From a virus, in the IMG/VR virus record IMGVR_UViG_3300025127_006497, positions 1 through 26,441 of that record: 26,441 bases of DNA; one strand, given 5' to 3'. A model generated the notes under the pieces. The model was not told where the DNA came from. It did no database searches and was given only the letters and a program-made list of their open reading frames with translations. The position numbers were made by a program, and so were the translations under genes. Position 1 is the first letter of the stretch; every line of letters starts with the position of its first letter. Positions 1-6,981 of this stretch are shown here, one piece after another.

Positions 1-98
1 ATTTCATCTTCTTTATCTATTCTTTTGTTCAATACATTTAATAACTTTAACAACTCCTCAGCCTCATTGTGGACTGTAATTCCATAACTAATCTTCAT
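1..98 (-). CDS. Glycosyltransferase family 2, N-terminal fragment (cut by window edge)
   Basis: An open frame starts with ATG at 98-96 and stays open to the left edge, giving about 32 residues that begin MKISYGITVHNEAEELLKLL. The pattern of a short beta strand followed by T-x-H/N-N-E and an amphipathic helix is the usual start of a GT-A fold family 2 glycosyltransferase (N-E at the nucleotide-sugar site, then an acidic stretch leading to the next strand). The start overlaps the stop of the preceding gene by 11 bases, as is common in this window. A GGA about 9 bases upstream may act as ribosome binding site. It would be a fifth glycosyltransferase in the window. Only the N-terminus is visible, so acceptor and donor cannot be judged. 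Confidence 0.6.
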   Translation of the reverse strand, partial: MKISYGITVHNEAEELLKLLNVLNKRIDKEDE

Positions 99-576
99 CA
101 AATATTCCAAATCTTTTCAAAGTAGCTGAATCAAGAACAGAACGAAAATCATAATTACAAATCTCTACTCTTTGTATATTTGAAAGTCTAAATGTTTTAT
201 AACAATTTGGAATCTGACTCATCAACTTTACTATTTTTTTATTATAGAATTCAAGATTGGCTCTACGGTCAGGAACATTAAGTTCTAAGATAGTGGTTCC
301 TCTTGTATCAATTTCCATTTCCTTCAAACCATCAGCCTGAATGACCAATTTTCTCATCTCTACTGGAGAGATGGCATCTAAGTCAAGACAATGTAATAGT
401 TTATCCTCTTTTGTTCCTGTGTAAGGGAAGATATTTAATGCTACAACGAGGTATCTATTTTTAGATGCTGTCTCACTTTTATAACGAATGTCATAGATAG
501 GACCTGACTCTATCTTCATGACATTTACATTTCGTGTATCTTCTATATTACGAAGATGTGATACCAAGTAACCCAT
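88..576 (-). CDS. Unknown phage protein, 162 aa
   Basis: I do not recognise this protein. It is 162 residues, soluble in character, with no membrane segment or signal peptide. The first half contains alternating hydrophobic strands (IYDIRYKS, RYLVVALNIF, LLHCLDLDAI) suggesting a small beta barrel. The phrase around residues 25-75 faintly recalls small SH3-like phage proteins, but this is only an impression. The C-terminal part is mixed helix and strand. Its ATG overlaps the stop of the zinc-ribbon gene upstream (TAATG), and its own end overlaps the start of a GT2 glycosyltransferase, so it is translated as part of the glycosyltransferase run at the left edge. Confidence 0.75.
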   Translation of the reverse strand: MGYLVSHLRNIEDTRNVNVMKIESGPIYDIRYKSETASKNRYLVVALNIFPYTGTKEDKLLHCLDLDAISPVEMRKLVIQADGLKEMEIDTRGTTILELNVPDRRANLEFYNKKIVKLMSQIPNCYKTFRLSNIQRVEICNYDFRSVLDSATLKRFGIFDED

Positions 577-1040
577 TACTTCTGAGGTTTCAATGAATCA
601 TTGACAATTCCCATGGCCTTACACGCACTTAAAAACTCGAATTGTCCAAAATCCATCGCATTATCTATGTCTAATCTCTCAGTATAATATTCACCTTCTT
701 TTCCAAATATTGGATAGGATTCTTTTTCCGATTCATCAATCTTAACTACTCTGGCCATCTTCCAAACCCAATCACTTGGTGAACCATCAGGAAAAATAAT
801 CCCAAGTTTACCCATATTGACAACACTTGGATACCAATGAATCTTTCTTTCATCATCAAACCTTGAAAGTTCGTTTATCAATCTTGAGGTGTGTTCAATT
901 TTGTCAACATTTTCATCGGTGTAATTTGAATTACTCATGAAACCACAATTAAAACACATAAATGAACTAAAGGTCTCCTGAACATCTTCAAAACACCTAT
1001 CTTTATCATCACATATCGGGCAGGTTATTACTCTTTCCAT
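576..1040 (-). CDS. Zinc-ribbon phage protein, 154 aa
   Basis: The N-terminus holds Cys7-x2-Cys10, an extra Cys16, and Cys29-x2-Cys32, the spacing of a treble-clef or zinc-ribbon metal site. The rest (residues 40-154) is acidic with several aromatic residues and no motif I can name. Proteins of this shape are frequent in marine T4-like phages, where their role is unknown; binding nucleic acid or another phage protein is the usual guess. It overlaps both neighbours by one base (TAATG on each side), so it is translationally coupled to the upstream GT4 glycosyltransferase and the downstream unknown protein. Confidence 0.75.
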   Translation of the reverse strand: MERVITCPICDDKDRCFEDVQETFSSFMCFNCGFMSNSNYTDENVDKIEHTSRLINELSRFDDERKIHWYPSVVNMGKLGIIFPDGSPSDWVWKMARVVKIDESEKESYPIFGKEGEYYTERLDIDNAMDFGQFEFLSACKAMGIVNDSLKPQK

Positions 1041-2395
1041 TATATTTTAATCTTTTTTAATTTTGGGAGTTCCACTTGTTTTTTAAGTTTTGGGAATCCA
1101 CCATCATTTACTTTTTTTAACTTTGGTAGTTTTAAATCAACTTGTTTTGGAGGCTCAGCTATTTCAAATTTAGGAAGATGTTTATTTAGTATCTCTCCTA
1201 ATTTTTTAGTCATCATATCAAGTGAAAACTTTTCAGCGTTTATAATAGATTGTTTTTTGCCATTTACCAAATACTTGTTATAGTTTTTATGAACTTCTAA
1301 CATCACACTACTAGCGTATTGATAGTTGACATTAAACCATTGAGCTCCTTGAACAAGAAAATCTTTATTTAGAGCACCCTTTGGAATGTCACCTAATTGA
1401 CCAGGTAATAATATTGAATCTTTAGATAAGAAGTCTAATTGTCCACCCCAATTCGAAGCTATGACAGGTTTACCACTCAAACTTGCTTCCAATAAAGGTC
1501 TACCAAAACCTTCACCATGAGTGAATGATATATGAGCTTTAACTTTTGGATGATGGTAAAGTTGATTCATCTCCTCGTCTCTTAGGTCTCCATGTAACAA
1601 ATAAATATTTGGTAACGAACCTTGAACTTCTTGTTTAATGTTTTCAATCTTACCAAGTATCTCTTCTCTATCCAATACACAAGGTGTTGCCCCACTTGTC
1701 TTTAAAATTAAAGCAGGTTGATTTTGTTTATCCTTGAATGTCTGTAAAAAAGTCTTTACCAAAGAACCGATGTCTTTTCTATCTGCACCTAATCCACCTT
1801 GTAACCAATGACCGACATGAAGATAACACCAATCTTCCTCTATACTCTCAAATTCATCTAATAATTCTTTTGAGAACTCATTAGTTGACTTATAAATATC
1901 AGTATCCGCACCTTCAAATAAGACTTCAATCGGTTTCTCTGATTTTACGACACCAACTTTCTGTTTAGTTTTTTCATCCATTCTGTCAAATACACTTCTA
2001 TCGATTGTGTCTTTTACAGATACTGCTGGAACAATATTTAAATCCATTCTATTAAGACCTTCAATCCAAACTGGTGGACAAATTGTAGTCTCGATACCTG
2101 CGGTTATTCCAATGTTATATTTGGCTAAATTTTGAAATTCGTTAGGAACAACAATATGAACATGAACTTCAGGCTGTCGTTCTATTTCAGGTTTAGATAA
2201 TAATCTTTTAATAATCTCAACATCTTGTGGGTTTTGGTCACTTAGAGCGTTTTGTGGAGTATTACCCCATCTTACTGGCCATATTCTTACATCGAATAAA
2301 TCTAATTCAATTAAAGACCTACAAATATCTCTACTATGTGCTCCATAACCACTACGAGTCCCTACAGGTGCTGTCACGATACAAATTGGTTTCAT
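1040..2395 (-). CDS. GT4-like glycosyltransferase with basic PKLKK tail
   Basis: This is a GT-B fold glycosyltransferase of family 4 type. The N-terminal Rossmann domain opens with a strand and a glycine-rich turn (GTRSGYGAHSRD, residues 12-23). The C-terminal domain carries the family 4 E-x7-E signature inside GEGFGRPLLEASLSGKPVIA, which holds the nucleotide-sugar donor. Residues 423-451 form an odd basic tail with three copies of PKLKK (424-428, 435-439, 444-448). A clear AGGAG lies just upstream of the ATG, inside the end of the preceding GT4 gene, so the two are co-translated. Phage GT4 enzymes may decorate host surface sugars, virion proteins or modified DNA bases; the sequence does not say which. 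Confidence 0.88.
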   Translation of the reverse strand: MKPICIVTAPVGTRSGYGAHSRDICRSLIELDLFDVRIWPVRWGNTPQNALSDQNPQDVEIIKRLLSKPEIERQPEVHVHIVVPNEFQNLAKYNIGITAGIETTICPPVWIEGLNRMDLNIVPAVSVKDTIDRSVFDRMDEKTKQKVGVVKSEKPIEVLFEGADTDIYKSTNEFSKELLDEFESIEEDWCYLHVGHWLQGGLGADRKDIGSLVKTFLQTFKDKQNQPALILKTSGATPCVLDREEILGKIENIKQEVQGSLPNIYLLHGDLRDEEMNQLYHHPKVKAHISFTHGEGFGRPLLEASLSGKPVIASNWGGQLDFLSKDSILLPGQLGDIPKGALNKDFLVQGAQWFNVNYQYASSVMLEVHKNYNKYLVNGKKQSIINAEKFSLDMMTKKLGEILNKHLPKFEIAEPPKQVDLKLPKLKKVNDGGFPKLKKQVELPKLKKIKI

Positions 2396-2403
2396 ATTTA
2401 CTC

Positions 2404-3786
2404 CTAAGCTTTATAAATTGTAAATCGTTTACGAGGTTTCCATTTCTCAAATGCAGTATCCATGTGTTCCATAAATAATCTACACATATCTTTTGCTGAT
2501 AATGAAACTTCTTCTGTCAACATCCATTCTCTACCTTTCAATCCAGCTTCTACTCTTTCTTCTTTTGGTGTATCATACCATTCACGAATTTTTACTGCTG
2601 CATCCTCCCATCTTGGTCTATCATCAAAGATATAAGGTGTCGGTATTGAACCTTGTAATGAGCGACATGCTGGCCATATTGGTTTTACCCACTCACCCCA
2701 AGTTAAATCAGGATTATCCATCCATTTATCTCTATCGTGAAAAGAAACTATCTCTCTGTAATCCTCATATGTGACATGCTTACCCTTTAATTTAAATCCA
2801 CATTGGTCTTGTAATCCACCAGTGACATTTACTATACTCGGTGTTCCAGCCATTACTGCTTCTGCAGTTCCTAATCCGAATCCTTCATTTGATGCTAAGT
2901 TGATTTGACAATCTGCTATATTATATAACATATTCAAATGTTCATCTTCTAATCTTTGATGTGAGAATATGACATCATAATTAGGACACATTTCTTTAAC
3001 AACCGCTGGTAGGTCTGTTCCATTTTCATCCTTTGGTGCAGTATGCATTAATAGTAAACATCTCTTTGCCTGTTCTTTCGTCAATCCATCACAGAATGTC
3101 TTATAGGCAAGAATAATATCACCAGGTAACTTTCTCCTTATATTTCTATTGTTCCAAAACAATACAAAATCATAATCCTTTCCTTGACAAACCTCTCTTT
3201 TGAAGTTTTTATATTTTTTAGTTAAATCCTTTATCGGATAAAAAATATCCTCAGGTATTCCATGTGGAACATAAGTGCAATCCCAATCCGTTCTTGGTTT
3301 TTTCTGAGCGACTTGTTCAACGATATTTACTGTTTGTTTTGATATATTCATAATCAAATCAGAACTCTCATAAAAGAACTCGTTGTATCTTGGGTAAGGT
3401 AAATCATCCCAAATGTTGTAGTAGAATATCGGTATCTGTTGTCTAATCTCATGTTCCATTTGATACAACCAAACCCAAAATCTTGGGTCTGTGTAGTGAA
3501 GTATAGCATCAGGTTTTTCAACATTCAACATATTTCTAATCAACTCTTGATTACCATAACCACTTATTGGATAAATCTTTAAATTTGCATCTTTGACACC
3601 AGTCTCTTTTCTAACTGCCTCATTCATGTCAACAACTTTTCCTTCTTCAGGATGTTTTATCGCACCACCTAATTGAACCCAATCGTAATGTTGGAGAGTT
3701 CCTAAGACAAAATTCTTAGACACTGTTCCGACTCCACTACTCATTCTTAGGTCATCAGATAATAACATAATTTTTTTCTTAGCCAT
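2404..3786 (-). CDS. GT4-like glycosyltransferase
   Basis: A 460-residue GT-B glycosyltransferase. The N-terminus has the short strand plus glycine-rich loop of the acceptor domain (IMLLSDDLRMSSGVGTVSKN, residues 6-25). The C-terminal domain carries NEGFGLGTAEAVMAGTPSIV, matching the E-x7-E donor-binding signature of family 4, followed by the usual GG turn. An aromatic, Trp-rich C-terminal region (WGEWVKPIW and onwards) is typical of the marine phage versions. AGAGG precedes the ATG and overlaps the stop of the ribbon-helix-helix gene. Together with the next gene it forms a tandem pair that may add successive sugars to one glycan. The acceptor is unknown. Confidence 0.87.
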   Translation of the reverse strand: MAKKKIMLLSDDLRMSSGVGTVSKNFVLGTLQHYDWVQLGGAIKHPEEGKVVDMNEAVRKETGVKDANLKIYPISGYGNQELIRNMLNVEKPDAILHYTDPRFWVWLYQMEHEIRQQIPIFYYNIWDDLPYPRYNEFFYESSDLIMNISKQTVNIVEQVAQKKPRTDWDCTYVPHGIPEDIFYPIKDLTKKYKNFKREVCQGKDYDFVLFWNNRNIRRKLPGDIILAYKTFCDGLTKEQAKRCLLLMHTAPKDENGTDLPAVVKEMCPNYDVIFSHQRLEDEHLNMLYNIADCQINLASNEGFGLGTAEAVMAGTPSIVNVTGGLQDQCGFKLKGKHVTYEDYREIVSFHDRDKWMDNPDLTWGEWVKPIWPACRSLQGSIPTPYIFDDRPRWEDAAVKIREWYDTPKEERVEAGLKGREWMLTEEVSLSAKDMCRLFMEHMDTAFEKWKPRKRFTIYKA

Positions 3787-3794
3787 ATTAACCT

Positions 3795-3992
3795 CTAAAA
3801 TCTACTTCCACTAACTTTTAGTTCTTTGTGGTGTTTAATGTTTAATTTATAATCTTCATCTGTGAGAAATCTATGTATAGAACGATTTACAAGTTTCTGT
3901 AAGGTAAAATCCTCATTCAAGGAACGAATCTTAAATTGTTTATACAATTGTGATAAAACCTTCACCGATGTCAATTTAGTATCAGCTTTCAT
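3795..3992 (-). CDS. Ribbon-helix-helix DNA-binding protein, 65 aa
   Basis: A 65-residue protein with the Arc/MetJ layout: a short N-terminal strand (KLTSVKVL, residues 6-13), then a helix beginning at the tyrosine (LYKQFKIRSLN), a turn, and a second helix (FTLQKLVNRSIHRFLTD). The F-T-L-Q-K-L-V-N-R-S-I pattern is the one seen in phage ribbon-helix-helix regulators. Such proteins form intertwined dimers that insert the paired strands in the major groove of short palindromic operators. Just upstream of its own start lies a 14-base perfect palindrome and a direct repeat, so it may repress itself and the two glycosyltransferases that follow. GGAG lies about 7 bases before the ATG. Confidence 0.75.
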   Translation of the reverse strand: MKADTKLTSVKVLSQLYKQFKIRSLNEDFTLQKLVNRSIHRFLTDEDYKLNIKHHKELKVSGSRF

Positions 3993-4000
3993 AATAACTC

Positions 4001-4028
4001 CATATATACATATATAAGTATATACTTA
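4001..4028 (-). promoter_or_regulatory. Candidate operator/promoter of the RHH gene
   Basis: In the 33-base gap before the ribbon-helix-helix gene lie a perfect 14-base palindrome, TAAGTATATACTTA (4015-4028), and two adjacent copies of CATATATA (4001-4008 and 4009-4016 on the plus strand). On the minus strand a weak TTGAAT precedes the palindrome at about -35 spacing, with AT-rich possible -10 sequences after it. The palindrome would then sit between the two promoter boxes, a natural place for an autorepressor. Its distal end overlaps the stop codon of the SLOG gene. The region is very AT-rich, so chance symmetry is possible. Confidence 0.4.
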
Positions 4029-4430
4029 ATTCAAAATTATTACTTTTTTATTTAATTTTTTTGCCTCTTCGATTGTGTGAAGAGTTCCCTTTGTATAATT
4101 GTCTTTGGGCATGAAAGCAACAATGTAATCACTATACTCCACTATTTGTTTATTTCTATCATAAAAATTTTTTGGAAAGTATTTTTTACCATAATGTGAT
4201 TGGTCTAAAATACAATGTTGATTGTAAGTATAGTGTCTCGGTGGAAATTCAACATACTTCATGTCGAATTCTAAGGCGTATTTTTTAGCAAAACCATCAG
4301 CACCAAGTTTTTGTCCACCACTAACAACTTCTACCTTTTCACCAAGTTGGTCTTTTAATTTATATACGAACTCTCGAATCTTTCTACGATTTGTGTATGT
4401 CCTTGAACCAACTATCCCAACCCTTTTCAA
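4026..4430 (-). CDS. SLOG-family (DUF2493/DprA-like) nucleotide-binding protein
   Basis: A 134-residue Rossmann-like protein of the SLOG group. Visible features are the first strand and loop VGIVGSRTY (residues 4-12, G-S-R), the second glycine loop SGGQKLGAD (37-45, the S/G-G-x-x-G-A-D signature), RN (92-93) and the late turn KGTLHTIEEAK (114-124). SLOG domains bind nucleotides, nucleotide-like ligands or, in DprA, single-stranded DNA; phage copies are common and mostly uncharacterised. I see no fused effector. The best start is TTG at 4430, whose bases overlap the upstream stop as TTGA; AAAGGA lies about 11 bases before it. No ATG is available in frame before the G-S-R motif. Confidence 0.8.
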   Translation of the reverse strand: MKRVGIVGSRTYTNRRKIREFVYKLKDQLGEKVEVVSGGQKLGADGFAKKYALEFDMKYVEFPPRHYTYNQHCILDQSHYGKKYFPKNFYDRNKQIVEYSDYIVAFMPKDNYTKGTLHTIEEAKKLNKKVIILN

Positions 4431-4837
4431 TCTACATCGTTCCTTTTCTGTCTTCTAATTGGTTTTTCACTTTTAGGTTTTTTACAAAAATCGATTGTCT
4501 GTTTAAGTTGTTTTAAGCCGGAAATCAAATCGCCCTTATATGTAAATCTTGTGTTATCAGATTCATTTTCATCCAACGGTAAAATATCATACCATATGAA
4601 TTCACTTGAACCTAATTTTTTTGATGGGGTTATTTTGGTTTTAAAATGAAGTTCCATCTCATACTTTTTAACAAATGTTTTTAATTGTTTTGGTTTGATT
4701 TCACCTTCATTATACCAAAAGTGTAACTTAAACTGATGTATCTTATACACCTCATTAATTTTATCAATCACCCAACTTTCAAGCTCGGTGTCAATAAATT
4801 CTGTTAATTTTAATCTAATTGTAATACTATGCATCAT
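4427..4837 (-). CDS. Unknown protein, 136 aa
   Basis: Not recognised. The protein is rich in Lys, Phe and Tyr, with alternating strands in the first two thirds (ITIRLKLTEF, FKLHFWYNEG, MELHFKTKI) and a strongly basic C-terminus (SEKPIRRQKRN). There are no metal-binding or catalytic motifs I can point to, and no membrane segment. It overlaps the PD-(D/E)XK nuclease gene upstream by four bases (ATGA) and the SLOG gene downstream by three bases (TTGA), so the three are probably made in step. The basic tail and its place between a nuclease and a SLOG protein are compatible with nucleic-acid work, which is inference only. Confidence 0.7.
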   Translation of the reverse strand: MMHSITIRLKLTEFIDTELESWVIDKINEVYKIHQFKLHFWYNEGEIKPKQLKTFVKKYEMELHFKTKITPSKKLGSSEFIWYDILPLDENESDNTRFTYKGDLISGLKQLKQTIDFCKKPKSEKPIRRQKRNDVD

Positions 4838-5682
4838 AAGTCTTTACATTTTGTAAAAGATTTACACTTACTTTTTGGGTGACACTTTTGATAATCATGA
4901 GCAATAATTTGTCCTTCTTTATCATAACATTCTTCCATAAAATTTTGTAATCTCATTAATACTTTATTAATACTTGGTTTACCATTAGCAGGAATAAACT
5001 TTTGAACCCTCTTTTGTGGAAAGTCTGTATTTTCATACAATTTTCTTTTAACAATAAAATACTCTACATCAATCCTATCCAATGGAACATCATGTTGTTT
5101 TGAGTAAAATGATTTGTAGAGTAAAAGCTGGTCTGTCTTATTCTTGTCTGCCTTTGCGTATTTGTTCCAACCCCATGATGATGTTTTGATATCAATAATC
5201 TTGATTCGATTACGGATGTTGTCTTTAATAATTAGGTCAATGAATCCCTTAAATTTAAGATTATTAGGTAAATCATAATTTAGTGCTGTTTCAATACCTA
5301 ATAATTCATAACCTTTTTTACTAAAGTAATCAGCTCGTTTTCTTTTGAAGAAGTCTAATATTCTTAATCCATCATTGTAAAACTCTGTCATTTCATCTTT
5401 ACTACAGAACTCCTCTCCACCGTTTCTCATCTTGATTTCCATAAAGTTCTTCTTGAGTCTATCTTCTAACTCTTCGTGTAGTAGAAGTGTATCGGCTTCT
5501 TTGATACTATTTGTATACATGACTCTTATGTATTCTTGTAAGACCTCATGCATACTTGTTCCAAATAATGTATGAATATTATCTGTCCAAGGTAATGCCT
5601 TGTCTACATATTGTAGTTTCCAAGAGTATGGACATTGACACCAAAGTGCGAATTGACTATACGATATTGTTTTTTTAGCCAT
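4834..5682 (-). CDS. PD-(D/E)XK nuclease (RecB/Cas4-like)
   Basis: A 282-residue nuclease of the PD-(D/E)XK superfamily. In order: SYSQF then C15-x-C17-P (family start), H45 in GTSMHEVLQEY, E131, D149 in GFIDLII, the core D164-I-K166 in IIDIKTS, and the Q185-x3-Y189 helix (QLLLYKSF) typical of RecB/Cas4 relatives. The C-terminus carries C267, C273 and C279 in a K/C-rich tail, so with C15 or C17 there could be a Cas4/AddB-like iron-sulfur or zinc site. It likely trims single-stranded or broken DNA during phage replication and recombination. The start ATG overlaps the end of the thioredoxin gene by 8 bases. Confidence 0.85.
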   Translation of the reverse strand: MAKKTISYSQFALWCQCPYSWKLQYVDKALPWTDNIHTLFGTSMHEVLQEYIRVMYTNSIKEADTLLLHEELEDRLKKNFMEIKMRNGGEEFCSKDEMTEFYNDGLRILDFFKRKRADYFSKKGYELLGIETALNYDLPNNLKFKGFIDLIIKDNIRNRIKIIDIKTSSWGWNKYAKADKNKTDQLLLYKSFYSKQHDVPLDRIDVEYFIVKRKLYENTDFPQKRVQKFIPANGKPSINKVLMRLQNFMEECYDKEGQIIAHDYQKCHPKSKCKSFTKCKDL

Positions 5683-5923
5683 TTAGTTTTTGAACGACAG
5701 ATTGTTTAGGTAAACCACCTATGAATCTATCCACTTCAACTCCATTTTCTTCAATAACTGTGGTCGGAACTGACCTTACATTGTATTGATTAGCAAGTGC
5801 TTGATTTGAGTCAAGGTCTATAATCTCAACTGAATATCCCTCACTTTGAATCTCGTTCATGATTGGTTTGAAAGCTTTACAAGGCCCACACCATGTGGCT
5901 GTAAAGTATTTTGCTGTTCTCAT
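5675..5923 (-). CDS. Thioredoxin-like protein
   Basis: A compact thioredoxin of 82 residues. MRTAKYFTATWCGPCKAFKP carries the complete W-C-G-P-C active site within the first 15 residues, followed by the central strands (VEIIDLDSN) and the cis-proline loop in VRSVPTTVI. It would reduce protein disulfides or serve ribonucleotide reductase during infection. I chose ATG at 5923 because it follows the upstream stop directly (TAAGATG) and has GGGGA in front; a longer frame begins at 5983 but its extra 20 residues lie inside the Nmad1 gene and have no thioredoxin character. The 3' end overlaps the nuclease gene. Confidence 0.9.
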   Translation of the reverse strand: MRTAKYFTATWCGPCKAFKPIMNEIQSEGYSVEIIDLDSNQALANQYNVRSVPTTVIEENGVEVDRFIGGLPKQSVVQKLNG

Positions 5924-5924
5924 C

Positions 5925-6335
5925 TTATTTTCCCCATTTTCCACGACCAACGATTGTAGCCATAATTCCATAGTTGGAAACATCTAAGTAAGCATCTTCT
6001 AATGGTTCATCCTTGACGGCCGAATCTCTACCAGTCATGAGTAATGTTTTCACTCGTTGTAGTTTATCATTCATACGAAACCATAAACCTGTGAGTGATA
6101 GCTTTATTTCTTCCTCAGTTTTCAGTTGAGTTCCAACTGATATATTACCAGGACCGTAATCATGTTGTTTGTGACAGAACAATTCGTATTGTTCTCTTTG
6201 TAATCTTTTGAACTCGGTTGTCATTTCTGGCCATTCCTTCTCCATTAACGCCACAACATTATCACTTGTAGGTTCAGACTTTGCCGTGTCCTTGATTGAA
6301 TTTCTTTTAAGTTCTAATAAACTTTCATTTTCCAT
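5925..6335 (-). CDS. Nucleotide modification associated domain 1 (DUF1599) protein
   Basis: A 136-residue protein matching the Nmad1/DUF1599 family: HKQHDYG (55-61), the central helix with RMNDKLQR (87-94) and the acidic helix EDAYLDVSNYGI (113-124). This small helical family is found in phages near nucleotide or DNA-modification genes. Its conserved H, D, N and K residues suggest a nucleotide-binding pocket, but no reaction has been firmly shown as far as I know. The first 40 residues are a low-complexity acidic lead. It begins a new transcription segment: 49 bases of spacer upstream carry a promoter-like sequence, and AGGAGA sits at good spacing before the ATG. Confidence 0.78.
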   Translation of the reverse strand: MENESLLELKRNSIKDTAKSEPTSDNVVALMEKEWPEMTTEFKRLQREQYELFCHKQHDYGPGNISVGTQLKTEEEIKLSLTGLWFRMNDKLQRVKTLLMTGRDSAVKDEPLEDAYLDVSNYGIMATIVGRGKWGK

Positions 6336-6359
6336 ATAGTTCTCCTAATGTCATATAAG

Positions 6360-6388
6360 AATTTACACATAAAAATTGTAAAAGTCAA
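6360..6388 (-). promoter_or_regulatory. Sigma70-type promoter candidate upstream of the Nmad1-thioredoxin-nuclease genes
   Basis: On the minus strand TTGACT (6388-6383) and TAAATT (6365-6360) are separated by exactly 17 bases. This lies in the longest intergenic gap of the window (6336-6384), and the -35 box overlaps the stop codon of the ClpP-like gene. A short TTTACA/TGTAAA inverted repeat sits between and over the boxes. The layout would let the host RNA polymerase transcribe the Nmad1 gene and what follows independently of the upstream operon. No transcription data are available; AT-richness raises the chance of a false match. Confidence 0.45.
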
Positions 6389-6981
6389 GAGATAATTTCA
6401 TCTATTATACCATATTCTAAACATTCGGTTGCTGTTAAATATGTATCTGATTTTGAAACTCCTTCCCAAAACTCTGTCGATTTGTTTGTTACATCACCCA
6501 TGATATCATTTATGCTGGTTTGTAATTTTTTTAGGTGGTCTGCACCTTTCAACACATCAGAGGTCTTTCCACTTTCAAAAGCAGAACCCTCATGAACCAT
6601 TACGGTCGAGTTCTTCGTCATAGACCTTTTTCCAGTTCCACATGACAAAATGACAGCGGCTGCTGACATACAGGCTCCTACACAATGTGTATTGACCTTT
6701 ACAGGTAATGATTTGAAGTAATCTATTGTTCCCAACATAGCATAGACATCACCACCATAGGAAGTAATGTTTAATGTTATGTCTTGTTTAGGATTAACCT
6801 CTATAAAATTATCGAATCGAGTCATTACCGCATATAATTGGTCTTGGTCAATCTCATAACTCAAATACATTGTGCTCTTTTGTAAATTTATACCCCATTC
6901 CAAATTTTTAAACATCATTTGCTGGTTTGGTGTCAAATTAGAACCGTTTGAGTAATTCACTTTTATTGGTGTTTGTTCCAT
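6385..6981 (-). CDS. ClpP-like serine protease
   Basis: A 198-residue ClpP-fold protease with the full triad in the right order and spacing: Ser106 in VGACMSAAA, His130 in VMVHEGS and Asp179 in KSDTYLTA, followed by the family C-terminal ECLEYGIIDEI. The S-Y-G-G-D-V loop (74-79) is the oxyanion-type glycine turn. It probably assembles into rings. Phage members may process virion precursors or degrade host proteins with or without a ClpX-like unfoldase; none is encoded here. It has AGGAGAATAG directly before its ATG and follows the SPPY methyltransferase without a gap. A second intact paralogue lies at 16638-17231. Confidence 0.87.
   Translation of the reverse strand: MEQTPIKVNYSNGSNLTPNQQMMFKNLEWGINLQKSTMYLSYEIDQDQLYAVMTRFDNFIEVNPKQDITLNITSYGGDVYAMLGTIDYFKSLPVKVNTHCVGACMSAAAVILSCGTGKRSMTKNSTVMVHEGSAFESGKTSDVLKGADHLKKLQTSINDIMGDVTNKSTEFWEGVSKSDTYLTATECLEYGIIDEIIS

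Noticed and set aside
2227-2478. Plus-strand open frames here and elsewhere (for example 2493-2774, 7783-7992, 16525-16842, 18892-19179, 24829-25113)
   Set aside because: All lie opposite convincing minus-strand genes, lack ribosome sites and have the odd composition of antisense reading.
6336-6384. TTTACA/TGTAAA hairpin as a terminator
   Set aside because: The stem is six A/T-rich pairs with a nine-base loop and no U run after it; more likely part of the promoter region.
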